Assembly (NCBI RefSeq): GCF_020515525.1
Contig: NZ_JAIYEP010000018.1
Location: forward strand, 1-64,000
Source of the DNA: Rhodococcus yananensis
GTDB lineage: Bacteria > Actinomycetota > Actinomycetes > Mycobacteriales > Mycobacteriaceae
Direction of reading: 5' to 3'
DNA: 64,000 bases
Made by a program: the position numbers and the translations under genes. A model generated the notes under the pieces. That model had not been told where the DNA came from, made no database searches, and saw only the letters and a program-made list of their open reading frames with translations. This document shows positions 55,969 through 64,000 of the stretch, one piece after another. How positions within the stretch are numbered: the first letter of the stretch is position 1; each line of letters begins with the position of its first letter.

Positions 55969-56673
55969 CTAGTGCAATCCGAGCACTGCCATCCGTTCGG
56001 CGTGCTCCACCTGCATCCGGTCGATCAGCGCCGCGATGTTCGACAGATCACCCGACGCGAGGATGACGAGTTCGGCGAGTTCCTCGCGTTGCGCGAGGAC
56101 GTACTGCGCCTGGGTGATGGCCTCCCCGAGCAGCCGGCGACCCCACAGCATCAGGCGGTCCTTCTGCGTCGCACTCCGCTCGACGACCGCCCGCACCTCG
56201 CTCACCACGAACTCCGAGTGCCCGGTCTCGGCCAGCACGTCACGGACCACCGCTCCGACCTCGGGGTGCAGCAGCGTCGCGATCTCCCGGTAGAAGTCGG
56301 CGGCGATACCGTCACCGACGTACGCCTTGACGAGCGATTCGAGCCACGTCGAGGGTGTGGTGGACGCGTGGTAGTCGTCCAGGGCGCGACGGTACGGCTC
56401 CATCGCCGCATAGATGTCGACGCCCCGCTCCTCGAGTGCCGTGTGCAAGATCTCGTAGTGACCCATCTCCGCGGCAGCCATCTGCGCGAACGCCACCCGG
56501 CCCCGCACCGACGGCGAGAACCGCGCATCCTCGGAAAGCCGGTAGAACGCCGAGATCTCGCCGTACGCGAGCACCGCGTAGAGTTCGGCGACCCCCGGAT
56601 GATCGGCGGGCACGGTGTGACCCGCGGGCGACGGTCGGTGCGGTGTTGCGGACGGCGATGCTTCGGCTCCCAT
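55969..56673 (-). CDS. Ferritin-like diiron protein (MiaE-like tRNA hydroxylase superfamily)
   Basis: The 234-residue helical protein shows pairs of Glu/His residues consistent with a diiron four-helix bundle: AYGEISAFYRLSEDA, AAAEMGHYEIL, then ETGHSEFVV. Families of this type are annotated as ferritin-like or as tRNA-(ms2io6A)-hydroxylase-like. It is equivalent to Rv3210c. ATG 56673 starts MGAEASPSATP. Whether it hydroxylates tRNA here is not known. Divergent from rhlE. Confidence 0.8.
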   Translation of the reverse strand: MGAEASPSATPHRPSPAGHTVPADHPGVAELYAVLAYGEISAFYRLSEDARFSPSVRGRVAFAQMAAAEMGHYEILHTALEERGVDIYAAMEPYRRALDDYHASTTPSTWLESLVKAYVGDGIAADFYREIATLLHPEVGAVVRDVLAETGHSEFVVSEVRAVVERSATQKDRLMLWGRRLLGEAITQAQYVLAQREELAELVILASGDLSNIAALIDRMQVEHAERMAVLGLH

Positions 56674-56876
56674 GACGACAGAGCGTAGTACCACCTCGCC
56701 CGATACGGGGTGCCGGTACAATGGGCGAGGAAGACCGCGCTTCGCGCCGCTCACCGCGGCCCGCGGTCTCCGCCGATAATGTGCGCGCACCCGTTTGAGG
56801 ATCGCTGCCGCGCTCGCGAGCACCCGCCCGGTAGCTCGTATGAAGACGCAGGCCGGTCGCCTTGTCCACCTCGTGC

Positions 56877-58550
56877 GTGCGTGCCGAGACCAGGAAGGCC
56901 AGACCCCTGAGCAAGATCACCATCGACCACGAAGACGACGCCAGCGACACGACCGTCTCCGCCCAGCTCGATTCCACCCACGTCGCCCCCACGTTCGGCG
57001 AACTCGGTGTTCGCGACGAGATCGTCCGCGCCCTCGGCGAGGTCGGCATCGAACGGACGTTCGCCATCCAGGAACTCACCCTCCCGCTCGCCCTCGCCGG
57101 CGACGACCTCATCGGTCAGGCCCGTACCGGTATGGGCAAGACGTTCGGATTCGGTGTCCCCCTGCTGCACCGCATCACCAGCGCCGACTCGGGAACGGCG
57201 ACGCTCGACGGCACCCCCCGCGCCCTCGTCATCGTCCCCACCCGCGAGCTCTGCGTCCAGGTCACCGGCGACCTCGTGAACGCATCGAAGTATCTGCCCG
57301 GAAGCCGCAAGAACGGCCTCGAGGTGCTGTCCATCTACGGTGGCCGCCCCTACGAGCAGCAGATCGACGAACTGAAGAAGGGCGTCGACGTCGTCGTCGG
57401 CACACCCGGCCGCCTCCTCGACCTCGCCAACCAGGGGCATCTGATCCTCGGCAAGATCGGCGTGCTCGTCATGGACGAGGCCGACGAGATGCTCGATCTC
57501 GGATTCCTCCCCGACATCGAGCGCATCCTCGGGATGGTTCCCGACCGTCGCCAGACGATGCTGTTCTCCGCGACGATGCCCGGGCCGATCATCACGCTCG
57601 CCCGCACGTTCCTGAGCCGGCCCACCCACATCCGGGCGGAGGAGCCCCAGTCGTCCGCGGTGCACGAACGCACCAACCAGGTGATCTATCGCGCGCACGC
57701 GCTCGACAAGGCCGAACTCGTCGCGCGGGTGCTGCAGGCCGACGGCCGCGGCGCCACGATGATCTTCACTCGCACCAAGCGCACCGCGCAGAAGGTCGCC
57801 GACGACCTCGCCGACCGCGGCTTCGCGGTCGGCGCCGTGCACGGCGACCTCGGCCAGATCGCCCGGGAGAAGGCACTGGGCCGGTTCCGCGACGGCAAGA
57901 TCGACGTGCTCGTCGCCACCGACGTCGCGGCGCGAGGCATCGACATCGACGACGTCACGCACGTCATCAACTACCAGTGCCCCGAGGACGAGAAGACGTA
58001 CGTGCACCGGATCGGCCGCACCGGTCGCGCCGGCCGCACCGGTACCGCCATCACCCTCGTCGACTGGGACGACGTGCCGCGCTGGCAGCTGATCGACAAG
58101 GCGCTCGAACTCGGCATGCCCGACCCGGTGGAGACCTACTCGAGCTCGCCCCACCTGTACGAGGACCTGGGCATCCCCACCCAGGCCACCGGTCGGATCC
58201 GGAAGCCCGCCCGAACCCGCGACGACGCCGGCGAGTCGTCACGCGAGCGGCCCGCGCGCGGCGAGAACCCGTCGCGTCCCAAGCGCAACCGCGTCCGTCG
58301 ACGCACCGTGCGCGGGAAGGTCGTCGAGGGCAGGCCCGCCGACGGCGCCGAAGCCGCGACCACCGAAGCCACGGGCACCGAGCCCACCGGCGGTCCGGCA
58401 CAGTCGGCCACTGCGCCGAAGGACGGGCACGAGGAAGGTACGGCTCCGGCACGGCGGCGCCGGCGGCGCCGGCGGAAGCCCGCATCCGCGGACACCACGG
58501 CGCAGGACACCGGCGCAACCGACACGGTGTCGACCTCCTCGGCCGTCTGA
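56877..58550 (+). CDS. rhlE: DEAD-box RNA helicase RhlE-type
   Basis: ATP-dependent RNA helicase with the Q motif (FAIQELTLPLAL), ARTGMGKT, PTRELC, MDEADEM, FSATMP and HRIGRTGRAGRTG. After about residue 430 it has a long basic and low-complexity tail (RRRRRRRR, Thr/Ala-rich). It is equivalent to Rv3211. The start is uncertain: TTG 56862 and GTG 56877 lack a good ribosome-binding site, whereas CTG 56907 lies 8 bases after AGGAAGG and would begin LSKITIDHEDD. Confidence 0.92.
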   Translation: MRAETRKARPLSKITIDHEDDASDTTVSAQLDSTHVAPTFGELGVRDEIVRALGEVGIERTFAIQELTLPLALAGDDLIGQARTGMGKTFGFGVPLLHRITSADSGTATLDGTPRALVIVPTRELCVQVTGDLVNASKYLPGSRKNGLEVLSIYGGRPYEQQIDELKKGVDVVVGTPGRLLDLANQGHLILGKIGVLVMDEADEMLDLGFLPDIERILGMVPDRRQTMLFSATMPGPIITLARTFLSRPTHIRAEEPQSSAVHERTNQVIYRAHALDKAELVARVLQADGRGATMIFTRTKRTAQKVADDLADRGFAVGAVHGDLGQIAREKALGRFRDGKIDVLVATDVAARGIDIDDVTHVINYQCPEDEKTYVHRIGRTGRAGRTGTAITLVDWDDVPRWQLIDKALELGMPDPVETYSSSPHLYEDLGIPTQATGRIRKPARTRDDAGESSRERPARGENPSRPKRNRVRRRTVRGKVVEGRPADGAEAATTEATGTEPTGGPAQSATAPKDGHEEGTAPARRRRRRRRKPASADTTAQDTGATDTVSTSSAV

Positions 58551-58555
58551 CACCC

Positions 58556-59806
58556 GTGCAGACGCCCGAGCGTCGCACGCGGACCGACCTGATCGTCGCC
58601 GCCGCGCTCGCCGTCACCGTCGCGGTGGCGGCGATCGTCGTGTGGGTGCGGTCCGACGCGCGCGGAACCACCTCGATCACCTGGGACGGCGCACCGACCG
58701 CCCCCGCCGCCGCGCAGTCCGTTCCGGACACGCTCGCAGAGATCTGGCGTGCGCCCAGCGGTGCGACCGATCGGCCCGCCGTCCTCGACGCGACCGTCGT
58801 CACCGCCGACGGCGACACGGTGGTGGGCCGCGATCCCGCCACGGGCACCCAACGGTGGAGTTACACCCGCAATCGTCCGCTCTGCGCCGCCACGAGCCAC
58901 CGGGGCATCGTCGTCGCCGTGTACGAAGATCCCCGCGGCTGCGGTCAGACGACCGCGTTGCGCGGCGACAGCGGCGAGCGGTACACCGCGCGGTCCAGCG
59001 ACACGGACGACGCGATCCGGCTCGTCGACGCCGGCAGTCACCTGATCGCGCTCGGTGGGACACGGCTCGAGATGTGGCGGTCCGATCTGGTCCGCACCGT
59101 CGAATACGGGCGGGTCGACGCACCGGTCACCCCGGGCGCTCAACCCCGCAGCGGCTGCGAGCTGCGCTCCGCCGCCGCCGGCTCCGAACTGCTCGCGGTC
59201 CTCGAACTGTGCCCGGGTGAGGCCGCCCAACGACTGACGCTGCTCGCTCCGACACCCGACGACGCACAGAAGCCCGAGCAGTACGCGTCGTCGGTGCTAC
59301 CCGACGCCCCCGCCGGATCGACGGCCCGCATCGTCGCGGTCTCCGGGGAACGGGCCGCGGTGTTCGTGCCCGGTCACGACGGCACCACACCGCGCATCGA
59401 GGTGTTCGACCGCAACGGGAAGATCGTGGCCGGCCACGATCTTCCCGCCGGAACACCGGTCGGTGGCGCCGACACGGTCACCGTCCCCGCGCAGGATCTC
59501 GGGGGCCGACTCGTGTGGTGGACGGGCAGCGCCACCGTCGGACTCGATTCCGGTGATCTCGCGCCGAAGTGGACGGTGCCCGGGGCGACGGGGCGCAGCG
59601 CGGCGATGGCCGGCAAGCTGCTCGTTCCCGTCGAGCGCGGTCTTGCCGTCGTCGACCCGGTCACCGGGGAGGTGACGCGGACGATTCCGCTCCCGCCGGA
59701 TTCCGGTGGTTCCGACGACTCGACGGACAGCGACGCCGTGGCGGTCGCGGTCCTCGGTGACATCGTCCTCGAGCAACGCGGCGGGAACGTCGTCGCCTAC
59801 CGTTGA
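58556..59806 (+). CDS. Membrane-anchored beta-propeller-like protein (Rv3212-type)
   Basis: The 416-residue protein has an N-terminal transmembrane helix (LIVAAALAVTVAVAAIVVWV) and an extracytoplasmic domain of PQQ/WD-like blades: VVTADGDTVVGRDPATGTQRW, then VGLDSGDLAPKW and VVDPVTGEVTR. Cysteines in RPLCAATS and PRGCGQTT could form disulfides. Equivalent to Rv3212, of unknown function. GTG 58556 lies 5 bases after the rhlE stop, so the two genes share a transcript. Confidence 0.82.
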   Translation: MQTPERRTRTDLIVAAALAVTVAVAAIVVWVRSDARGTTSITWDGAPTAPAAAQSVPDTLAEIWRAPSGATDRPAVLDATVVTADGDTVVGRDPATGTQRWSYTRNRPLCAATSHRGIVVAVYEDPRGCGQTTALRGDSGERYTARSSDTDDAIRLVDAGSHLIALGGTRLEMWRSDLVRTVEYGRVDAPVTPGAQPRSGCELRSAAAGSELLAVLELCPGEAAQRLTLLAPTPDDAQKPEQYASSVLPDAPAGSTARIVAVSGERAAVFVPGHDGTTPRIEVFDRNGKIVAGHDLPAGTPVGGADTVTVPAQDLGGRLVWWTGSATVGLDSGDLAPKWTVPGATGRSAAMAGKLLVPVERGLAVVDPVTGEVTRTIPLPPDSGGSDDSTDSDAVAVAVLGDIVLEQRGGNVVAYR

Positions 59807-59843
59807 CCGGCTGCGACGGATCCGGCGATCACATCGTCCGCGC

Positions 59844-60638
59844 TCAGACACTCACGGTGTAGGTGATCGGTTCGGTGCCGTCGACCCAGTGGGCCAGCAG
59901 GTTCTCGGCGAGCTCCCGGTAGGCGGTCGCGCCCTTGTTCGAACGACCGGCGAGGACGGTCGCGCCCGACGCCGAGGCCTCGGCGAACCGGACGGTGCGG
60001 GGGATCGGCGGCGACAGCACCGGAAGCGAGTAGCGGTCGGAGATGTCGGAGAGCACGTCGCGGCTGTGCGTCGTGCGGGAGTCGTACAGCGTGGGTAATG
60101 CGCCGAGCAACTCCAGATCCGGGTTCGTGATCTGCCGGACCTCCTCGACGGTGCGCAGCAACTGCCCGACACCGCGGTGCGCCAGCGTCTCACATTGCAT
60201 CGGCACGAGAACCGAGCGGGCCGCGGTCAGCCCGTTGAGGGTGAGCACTCCGAGGGACGGTGGGCAGTCGAGGACGACGACGTCGAAATCGTCGACGATC
60301 GGCGCCAACGCACGCTTGAGGGCGAACTCACGGCCCGCGCGCATCAGCAGCAGCGCCTCCGCACCCGCGAGGTCGATCGTCGCGGGGAGCAGCGTCACGC
60401 CCTCCGCGGTGTCGACCAGGACGTCGCGTGCGTCCGCATCACCGACGAGCACGTCGTGCACGGACCGCTCGACCCGGTCGGGGTTGTGCCCGAGCGAGAA
60501 CGTCAGGCAACCCTGCGGATCGAGATCGACGACGAGCACGCGCTGTCCGAGCGCGGAAAGCGCGGCCCCCAACGACGCGACCGTGGTCGTCTTGGCGACG
60601 CCACCCTTCTGATTTGCCACTGCAAGCACCGTTGTCAC
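59844..60638 (-). CDS. ParA/Soj-family ATPase
   Basis: A 264-residue deviant-Walker ATPase: NQKGGVAKTTTVASL (Walker A with signature Lys), DLDPQGCLTFSLG, VVVLDCPPSLGVLTLNGL. No ParB partner gene or parS-like repeat lies nearby, so it is an orphan member (Rv3213c position) rather than the chromosome-segregation ParA. GTG 60638 follows a GAGGATCG stretch and starts VTTVLAVANQKGG; the frame upstream is noise. Confidence 0.9.
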   Translation of the reverse strand: MTTVLAVANQKGGVAKTTTVASLGAALSALGQRVLVVDLDPQGCLTFSLGHNPDRVERSVHDVLVGDADARDVLVDTAEGVTLLPATIDLAGAEALLLMRAGREFALKRALAPIVDDFDVVVLDCPPSLGVLTLNGLTAARSVLVPMQCETLAHRGVGQLLRTVEEVRQITNPDLELLGALPTLYDSRTTHSRDVLSDISDRYSLPVLSPPIPRTVRFAEASASGATVLAGRSNKGATAYRELAENLLAHWVDGTEPITYTVSV

Positions 60639-60749
60639 TCGACGATCCTCGCGCACTCGGCGCGTTTGCGCGAGAGGTGCGTGCCGTCGAGGGAGGAACG
60701 GGGGCGTCCACAACCCACCGTACCTCGTCCGACGAGGGCGACGCACCGT

Positions 60750-61208
60750 TCAGGATGCGCGCGGATCGCGATCCTCCGGTTCGGCGTCGGGTTCGACGTC
60801 GGGGGCGTAGTCACGGGCGAGCCATCGCGTCGTGGGCGGGCTGAACAACAACACCAACGCGGGCACCACCACGAACGCCATCAGCGTTCCGAGCAGCGGC
60901 TGGTGGGAGTCGGTGAGCAGAGACCACACGACGGGCAACAGCAGCAACTGCGCGACGACGGCAACGGACCGTCCCCACCGGGCCCCGCGCAGCAGGGCGA
61001 TACCGGCGGCGAGGACGCCGCCGAACAGGATGGAGAGCCACAACGCGAACCCGTAGCCGTTGGTCACGGACTGGTCGTGCTCACCGGAGGCGGCTCGGAT
61101 CACCGAGTACACGGCGAACCCGATCGCGACGAGGCCTTCGACGACGACGAGCTGCCCGGCGATACGGACCGTCGTCGGAACCTTGCTGCGGGGAGTTTCG
61201 GTGGACAC
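60750..61208 (-). CDS. Four-helix integral membrane protein (Rv3217c-type)
   Basis: A 152-residue protein with about four transmembrane helices (VRIAGQLVVVEGLVAIGFAV, FALWLSILFGGVLAAGIALL, RSVAVVAQLLLLPVVWSLL, LMAFVVVPALVLLF) and an acidic C-terminal tail ending DAEPEDRDPRAS. Position and general pattern match Rv3217c. No function is known. GTG 61208 starts VSTETPRSKVP. It is divergent from the lipid kinase gene. Confidence 0.8.
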   Translation of the reverse strand: MSTETPRSKVPTTVRIAGQLVVVEGLVAIGFAVYSVIRAASGEHDQSVTNGYGFALWLSILFGGVLAAGIALLRGARWGRSVAVVAQLLLLPVVWSLLTDSHQPLLGTLMAFVVVPALVLLFSPPTTRWLARDYAPDVEPDAEPEDRDPRAS

Positions 61209-61255
61209 CCGGCCAGCGTAGTGGACACGGGTACGACCACTTAGGCTGATACTCC

Positions 61256-62218
61256 GTGCGTGCATTGCTGATCGTGAACCCGAACGCGACGACGACCACA
61301 CCGGCCGGTCGCGACCGGCTCGCTCATGCACTGGCGGAAAGGGTCGCGTTGACCGTCGCGCACACCACGCACCGCGGCCACGCGGCGGAACTCGCCCGTT
61401 CCGCTCACGCCGACGGTATGGACGTGGTGGTCGCGCACGGTGGTGACGGCACCGTCAACGAGATCGTCAACGGCCTGCTCGGCACACCGCGGATACGCGC
61501 GGCCGACGAGTCGCTGCCACGGCTCGCGGTCGTCCCGGGCGGGTCCGCGAACGTCTTCGCGCGGTCGCTGGGGATCGCTGCCGACCCGATGGAGGCCACC
61601 GATCAGCTCCTCGGGCTTCTCGACGAACGTGCGCACCGCAGGATCGGCCTGGGCTTCTGCGACGGCCGCTGGTTCGTCTTCAACGCGGGCCTCGGTCTGG
61701 ACGCGCAGGTGTGCGAGGCGATCGACGTGGGGCGCGCATCGGGCAAACCGGTGACGACCGCGCGGTACGTGCGGCATTCGATCAGGGAGTTCTTCGCGTC
61801 CAAGAAGGCGGAGCCGGCATTGACCGTGCATCTGCCGGACCGCGACCCGGTTCCCGGTGTGTACTACACGTTCGTGTCGAACTCGAGCCCGTGGACCTTC
61901 CTCGGTTCCCGTCCCGTCCACACGAATCCGGGCACGTCCTTCGACACCGGACTGGGTGTGTTCGCGATGACCACGACGCGGGTGGCGGCCAGCCTCCGGG
62001 TCGTCCGGCAACTGCTGGCACGCCACGGTCGACCGGAGTCACCGCACCTGCTCAGACTCGACGACGTACCTCGGGTCCGCGCGGTGTCGTCACGTCCCGT
62101 CGGATTGCAGGTCGACGGCGACTATCTCGGATTACGCACGAATGTGGAATTCGTGTCGGTCCCGGATGTGCTGGAGGTAGTGGCCCCGAAGCCGAATTCC
62201 AACCCTGAAATTCTGTGA
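61256..62218 (+). CDS. Diacylglycerol/lipid kinase-family protein (DagK-type)
   Basis: The 320-residue protein has the lipid-kinase catalytic fold: LLIVNPNATTTTPAGRD, then VVVAHGGDGTVNEIVNGL (the GGDGTxNE phosphate loop), VVPGGSANVFARSLGI and FNAGLGLDAQV. It should phosphorylate diacylglycerol or a related lipid at the inner membrane face. GTG 61256 is the start; it corresponds to Rv3218, just upstream of whiB1. Substrate specificity is not readable. Confidence 0.87.
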   Translation: MRALLIVNPNATTTTPAGRDRLAHALAERVALTVAHTTHRGHAAELARSAHADGMDVVVAHGGDGTVNEIVNGLLGTPRIRAADESLPRLAVVPGGSANVFARSLGIAADPMEATDQLLGLLDERAHRRIGLGFCDGRWFVFNAGLGLDAQVCEAIDVGRASGKPVTTARYVRHSIREFFASKKAEPALTVHLPDRDPVPGVYYTFVSNSSPWTFLGSRPVHTNPGTSFDTGLGVFAMTTTRVAASLRVVRQLLARHGRPESPHLLRLDDVPRVRAVSSRPVGLQVDGDYLGLRTNVEFVSVPDVLEVVAPKPNSNPEIL

Positions 62219-62286
62219 TCAGTCTTACATTTCCGCTGGCCAGCGTGTAGAACATACAGCAGGTGACCCGATGAATCGGACATCGG

Positions 62287-62341
62287 CGTGACGTTGCACA
62301 CGGTCGTGTCGAATTCTATTGACTTCACGCTCGATCGTGAA
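62287..62341 (+). promoter_or_regulatory. whiB1 regulatory region: CRP-like site and palindrome
   Basis: CGTGA-CGTTGC-ACACG (62287-62302) resembles the CRP site TGTGA-N6-TCACA with mismatches. Downstream, TTCACG-CTCGAT-CGTGAA (62324-62341) is a perfect inverted repeat that overlaps a TTGACT -35-like hexamer (62319-62324). M. tuberculosis whiB1 is known to be CRP-regulated, which fits two sites here, though the second has reversed half-site polarity. Confidence 0.45.
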
Positions 62342-62442
62342 AGCATTCACAAGTAACCCCGCGGAAATACTTCGCGACTCCAGCATGAATTCGCAAAGAC
62401 CATGAGCTGGTGCTCCCGGCACCATCGAAGGAGAGTAGAAGC

Positions 62443-62697
62443 ATGGACTGGCGCCACAAGGCCATCTGCCGTGACGAGGATCCCGAACTGTTCTTCCCCG
62501 TCGGGAACAGCGGTCCGGCCCTCGCGCAGATCGCCGATGCCAAGCTCGTGTGCAACCGGTGCCCGGTGACCACCGATTGCCTGACCTGGGCCCTCGAGTC
62601 GGGTCAGGACGCCGGTGTCTGGGGTGGCATGAGCGAAGACGAGCGCCGCGCACTCAAGCGTCGCAACGCCCGCACGCGGACACGCACAGCGGTCTGA
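62443..62697 (+). CDS. whiB1: WhiB1 iron-sulfur transcription factor
   Basis: An 84-residue WhiB protein whose [4Fe-4S] cluster responds to nitric oxide in mycobacteria; WhiB1 is essential there and binds the primary sigma factor. Cluster cysteines are Cys9 in AICRDED and those in VCNRCPVTTDCLTW; the GVWGG turn and basic KRRNARTRTRT tail follow. ATG 62443 (MDWRHKAICRDED) has AAGGAGAG upstream. The neighbourhood dagK-whiB1-pdtaS is as in Rv3218-Rv3220c. Confidence 0.95.
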   Translation: MDWRHKAICRDEDPELFFPVGNSGPALAQIADAKLVCNRCPVTTDCLTWALESGQDAGVWGGMSEDERRALKRRNARTRTRTAV

Positions 62698-62732
62698 TCC
62701 ACACAGCGGACCGATCCGCCCGAGGTCGCACG

Positions 62733-62758
62733 GCCCGGCACCACCACGGGTGCCGGGC
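62733..62758 (+). terminator. Terminator-like hairpin after whiB1
   Basis: GCCCGGCACC (62733-62742) is exactly complementary to GGTGCCGGGC (62749-62758) with a 6-base loop, 36 bases past the whiB1 stop. It could also serve the opposing pdtaS gene. No T-run follows. Confidence 0.6.
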
Positions 62759-62815
62759 ATCGGTGTGTAATGGGGCCGGTGTGCTCCCGGGCCGGCGACA
62801 CGTCCGGGAGGCCGA

Positions 62816-64000
62816 TCAGGTCGACACCTTCCCGAGGGGCAGCCTCAGCCGTGCCTCGGTCCCACCCGAGGCACCGCCGGTCAGTTCGATGGCGCCGCCC
62901 AGTTCCGCGGCGACGAGTGTGCGGACGATCTGCAGTCCCAACCGGTCCGAGTCCTCCAGGTCGAATCCCGCGGGCAGCCCCTTCCCTTCGTCGTGCACGA
63001 CGACGTCGAGCACCCGCGCCGAGCGTTGTGCCCGGACGGTGACGGTCCCGTGCGCGCCGGGATCGAAGGCGTGCTCGACGGCGTTCTGCACGAGTTCGGT
63101 CAGGACCATCACGAGCGGTGTGGCACGGTCCGCGGGGAAGACCCCGAGATCGCCCTCGCGCACCACCCGGATCTGACTGCCGATCGCCGACACGTCCACC
63201 ACGATCGGGATGAGGCGATCGAACACGTCGTCGAGGTCGACCTCCTCGTCCACCGACATGGACAGCGCCTCGTGGACGATCGCGATGGACGTCACCCGCC
63301 GGACCGCCTCCCCCAGCGCGACCTGGGCCTCGGCGTTGCCCGTGCGGCGCGCCTGCAGCCTCAGCAGCGCCGCGACCGTCTGAAGATTGTTCTTGACCCG
63401 ATGGTGGATCTCGCGGATCGTGGCGTCCTTGCTCATCAGCGCCCGGTCCCGCCGCTTGACCTCGGTGACGTCCCGCACGACGACGGCGGCGCCCTCGAGA
63501 CGTCCACCGGGGGCCAGGACGAGCGCGCGGATCAGGACGGTGGCGCCGCGGGCCTCGACCTCCATCCGCTGACCGAACCGCCCTTCCACCGCACCGCGCA
63601 GGTAGTCGGACACGTCGCGGCTCTCGAACGGATCGGTGACCAGCGACCGGGTCGTCTCCACCAGATTCTGGCCCACCAACTCCGAATTCAAGCCCATCCG
63701 ATGGTAGGCAGAGAGGGCGTTCGGGCTGGCGTAGACGACGCGGCCTTCGCGGTCGAGCCTGATGAATCCGTCACCGGCGCGAGGACTGGACTTCGTGTCC
63801 GACCGGGCCTCGACCGTCGGGAACGTGCCCTCGCTGATCATCCGGTACAGGTCGTCGGCGCATTCGAGGTACGCCGTCTCCAGCGCGCTCGCGGTGCGCC
63901 TCGACACGCGGGCCGCGTCACGACTGAGCACCGCGACGATCTCCCCGTGCCACCGCACCGGCACCGCCTGCCGCATGGTGATCGTGTCACCGGTTCCGGG
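62816..64000 (-). CDS. pdtaS: PdtaS-type sensor histidine kinase (5' end cut by window)
   Basis: C-terminal part of a cytosolic histidine kinase. In order: the end of a GAF-like domain (VRWHGEIVAVLSRD), a PAS domain (DGFIRLDREGRVVYASPNALSAYH), the HisKA_2 phosphoacceptor IHHRVKNNLQTVAALL, and an HATPase domain (ELVQNAVEHAF, VHDEGKGLP, GLQIVRTLV). It should phosphorylate the RNA-binding antiterminator PdtaR. The frame stays open to the window edge (GTGDTITMRQAVPVR), so the N-terminus lies beyond 64000. Equivalent to Rv3220c. Confidence 0.92.
   Translation of the reverse strand, partial: PGTGDTITMRQAVPVRWHGEIVAVLSRDAARVSRRTASALETAYLECADDLYRMISEGTFPTVEARSDTKSSPRAGDGFIRLDREGRVVYASPNALSAYHRMGLNSELVGQNLVETTRSLVTDPFESRDVSDYLRGAVEGRFGQRMEVEARGATVLIRALVLAPGGRLEGAAVVVRDVTEVKRRDRALMSKDATIREIHHRVKNNLQTVAALLRLQARRTGNAEAQVALGEAVRRVTSIAIVHEALSMSVDEEVDLDDVFDRLIPIVVDVSAIGSQIRVVREGDLGVFPADRATPLVMVLTELVQNAVEHAFDPGAHGTVTVRAQRSARVLDVVVHDEGKGLPAGFDLEDSDRLGLQIVRTLVAAELGGAIELTGGASGGTEARLRLPLGKVST

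Noticed and set aside
59844..60638. Chromosome partition locus
   Set aside because: ParA-like gene stands alone; there is no parB and no parS-like palindrome nearby, and neighbours match the Rv3213c locus.

Overview
The window is high-GC actinobacterial chromosome. It carries an Ag85-type mycolyl esterase, a DprE1 homologue, WhiB1, WhiB7, mycoredoxin and AdnAB. Its gene order from about 18.9 to 64 kb follows the Mycobacterium tuberculosis block around Rv3193c-Rv3220c. Together these point to a mycolic-acid-bearing member of the Mycobacteriales, most likely Rhodococcus or a close relative (inference from remembered synteny, not from a search).

Layout. 0-3.7 kb: an accessory-looking segment with lower and uneven GC. 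It holds a solitary DprE1-like oxidase, about 1.1 kb without a credible gene, and a broken IS481-family transposase, and it ends at a tRNA-Ala gene. 3.9-8.1 kb: a DsbA-like and MauE/DoxX redox pair, an MFS exporter and phosphoglucomutase. 8.2-14.5 kb: a translation and division block with tmRNA, an EamA transporter, smpB, ftsX, ftsE, a proline-rich membrane protein, MscS and release factor 2. 14.6-18.3 kb: hisN and a two-subunit acyl-CoA dehydrogenase (fadE24/fadE23 type) behind operator-like palindromes. 18.6 kb: initiator tRNA-Met. 18.9-33.7 kb: UPF0182, PPA1309 family, PDZ-Lon protease, REAAH-type zincin, an orphan TOMM-like E1 protein, an ABC1 kinase, whiB7 with a uORF/attenuator leader, the mycolyl esterase, uvrD2, mycoredoxin, nudC and an RCK protein that has no channel domain. 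33.9-43.2 kb: a DoxX-like protein, a crcB pair, adnB, adnA, a lipase-like hydrolase and an alkyltransferase-like protein.

43.2-51.4 kb: a nitrate/nitrite assimilation and cofactor module made of a mobA-moeA fusion, cbiX, hemD-wHTH, nirD, nirB and narK. In M. tuberculosis the nir-type genes lie elsewhere (the Rv0252-Rv0261c area), so here they interrupt the Rv3204/Rv3205c neighbourhood. A sequence matching tandem GlnR boxes sits just upstream of nirD, inside the nirB-nirD gap. 51.5-64 kb: a TIGR02569 protein, moeZ, DUF3152, TetR, DUF3107, a ferritin-like protein, rhlE, a beta-propeller protein, a ParA-like ATPase, a small membrane protein, a lipid kinase, whiB1 and the 3' part of the pdtaS-type histidine kinase, which is cut by the window edge.

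The genes fall into functional sets. tmRNA and SmpB rescue stalled ribosomes. FtsE and FtsX regulate septal peptidoglycan hydrolysis. AdnA and AdnB resect double-strand breaks. NarK, NirB and NirD import and reduce nitrate-derived nitrite, while HemD and CbiX supply siroheme and MobA-MoeA and MoeZ supply the molybdenum cofactor. The strongest leads are the Ser-for-Cys DprE1 paralogue, the complete whiB7 leader, the intra-operon GlnR sites and the orphan E1-like/zincin/ABC1-kinase cluster.
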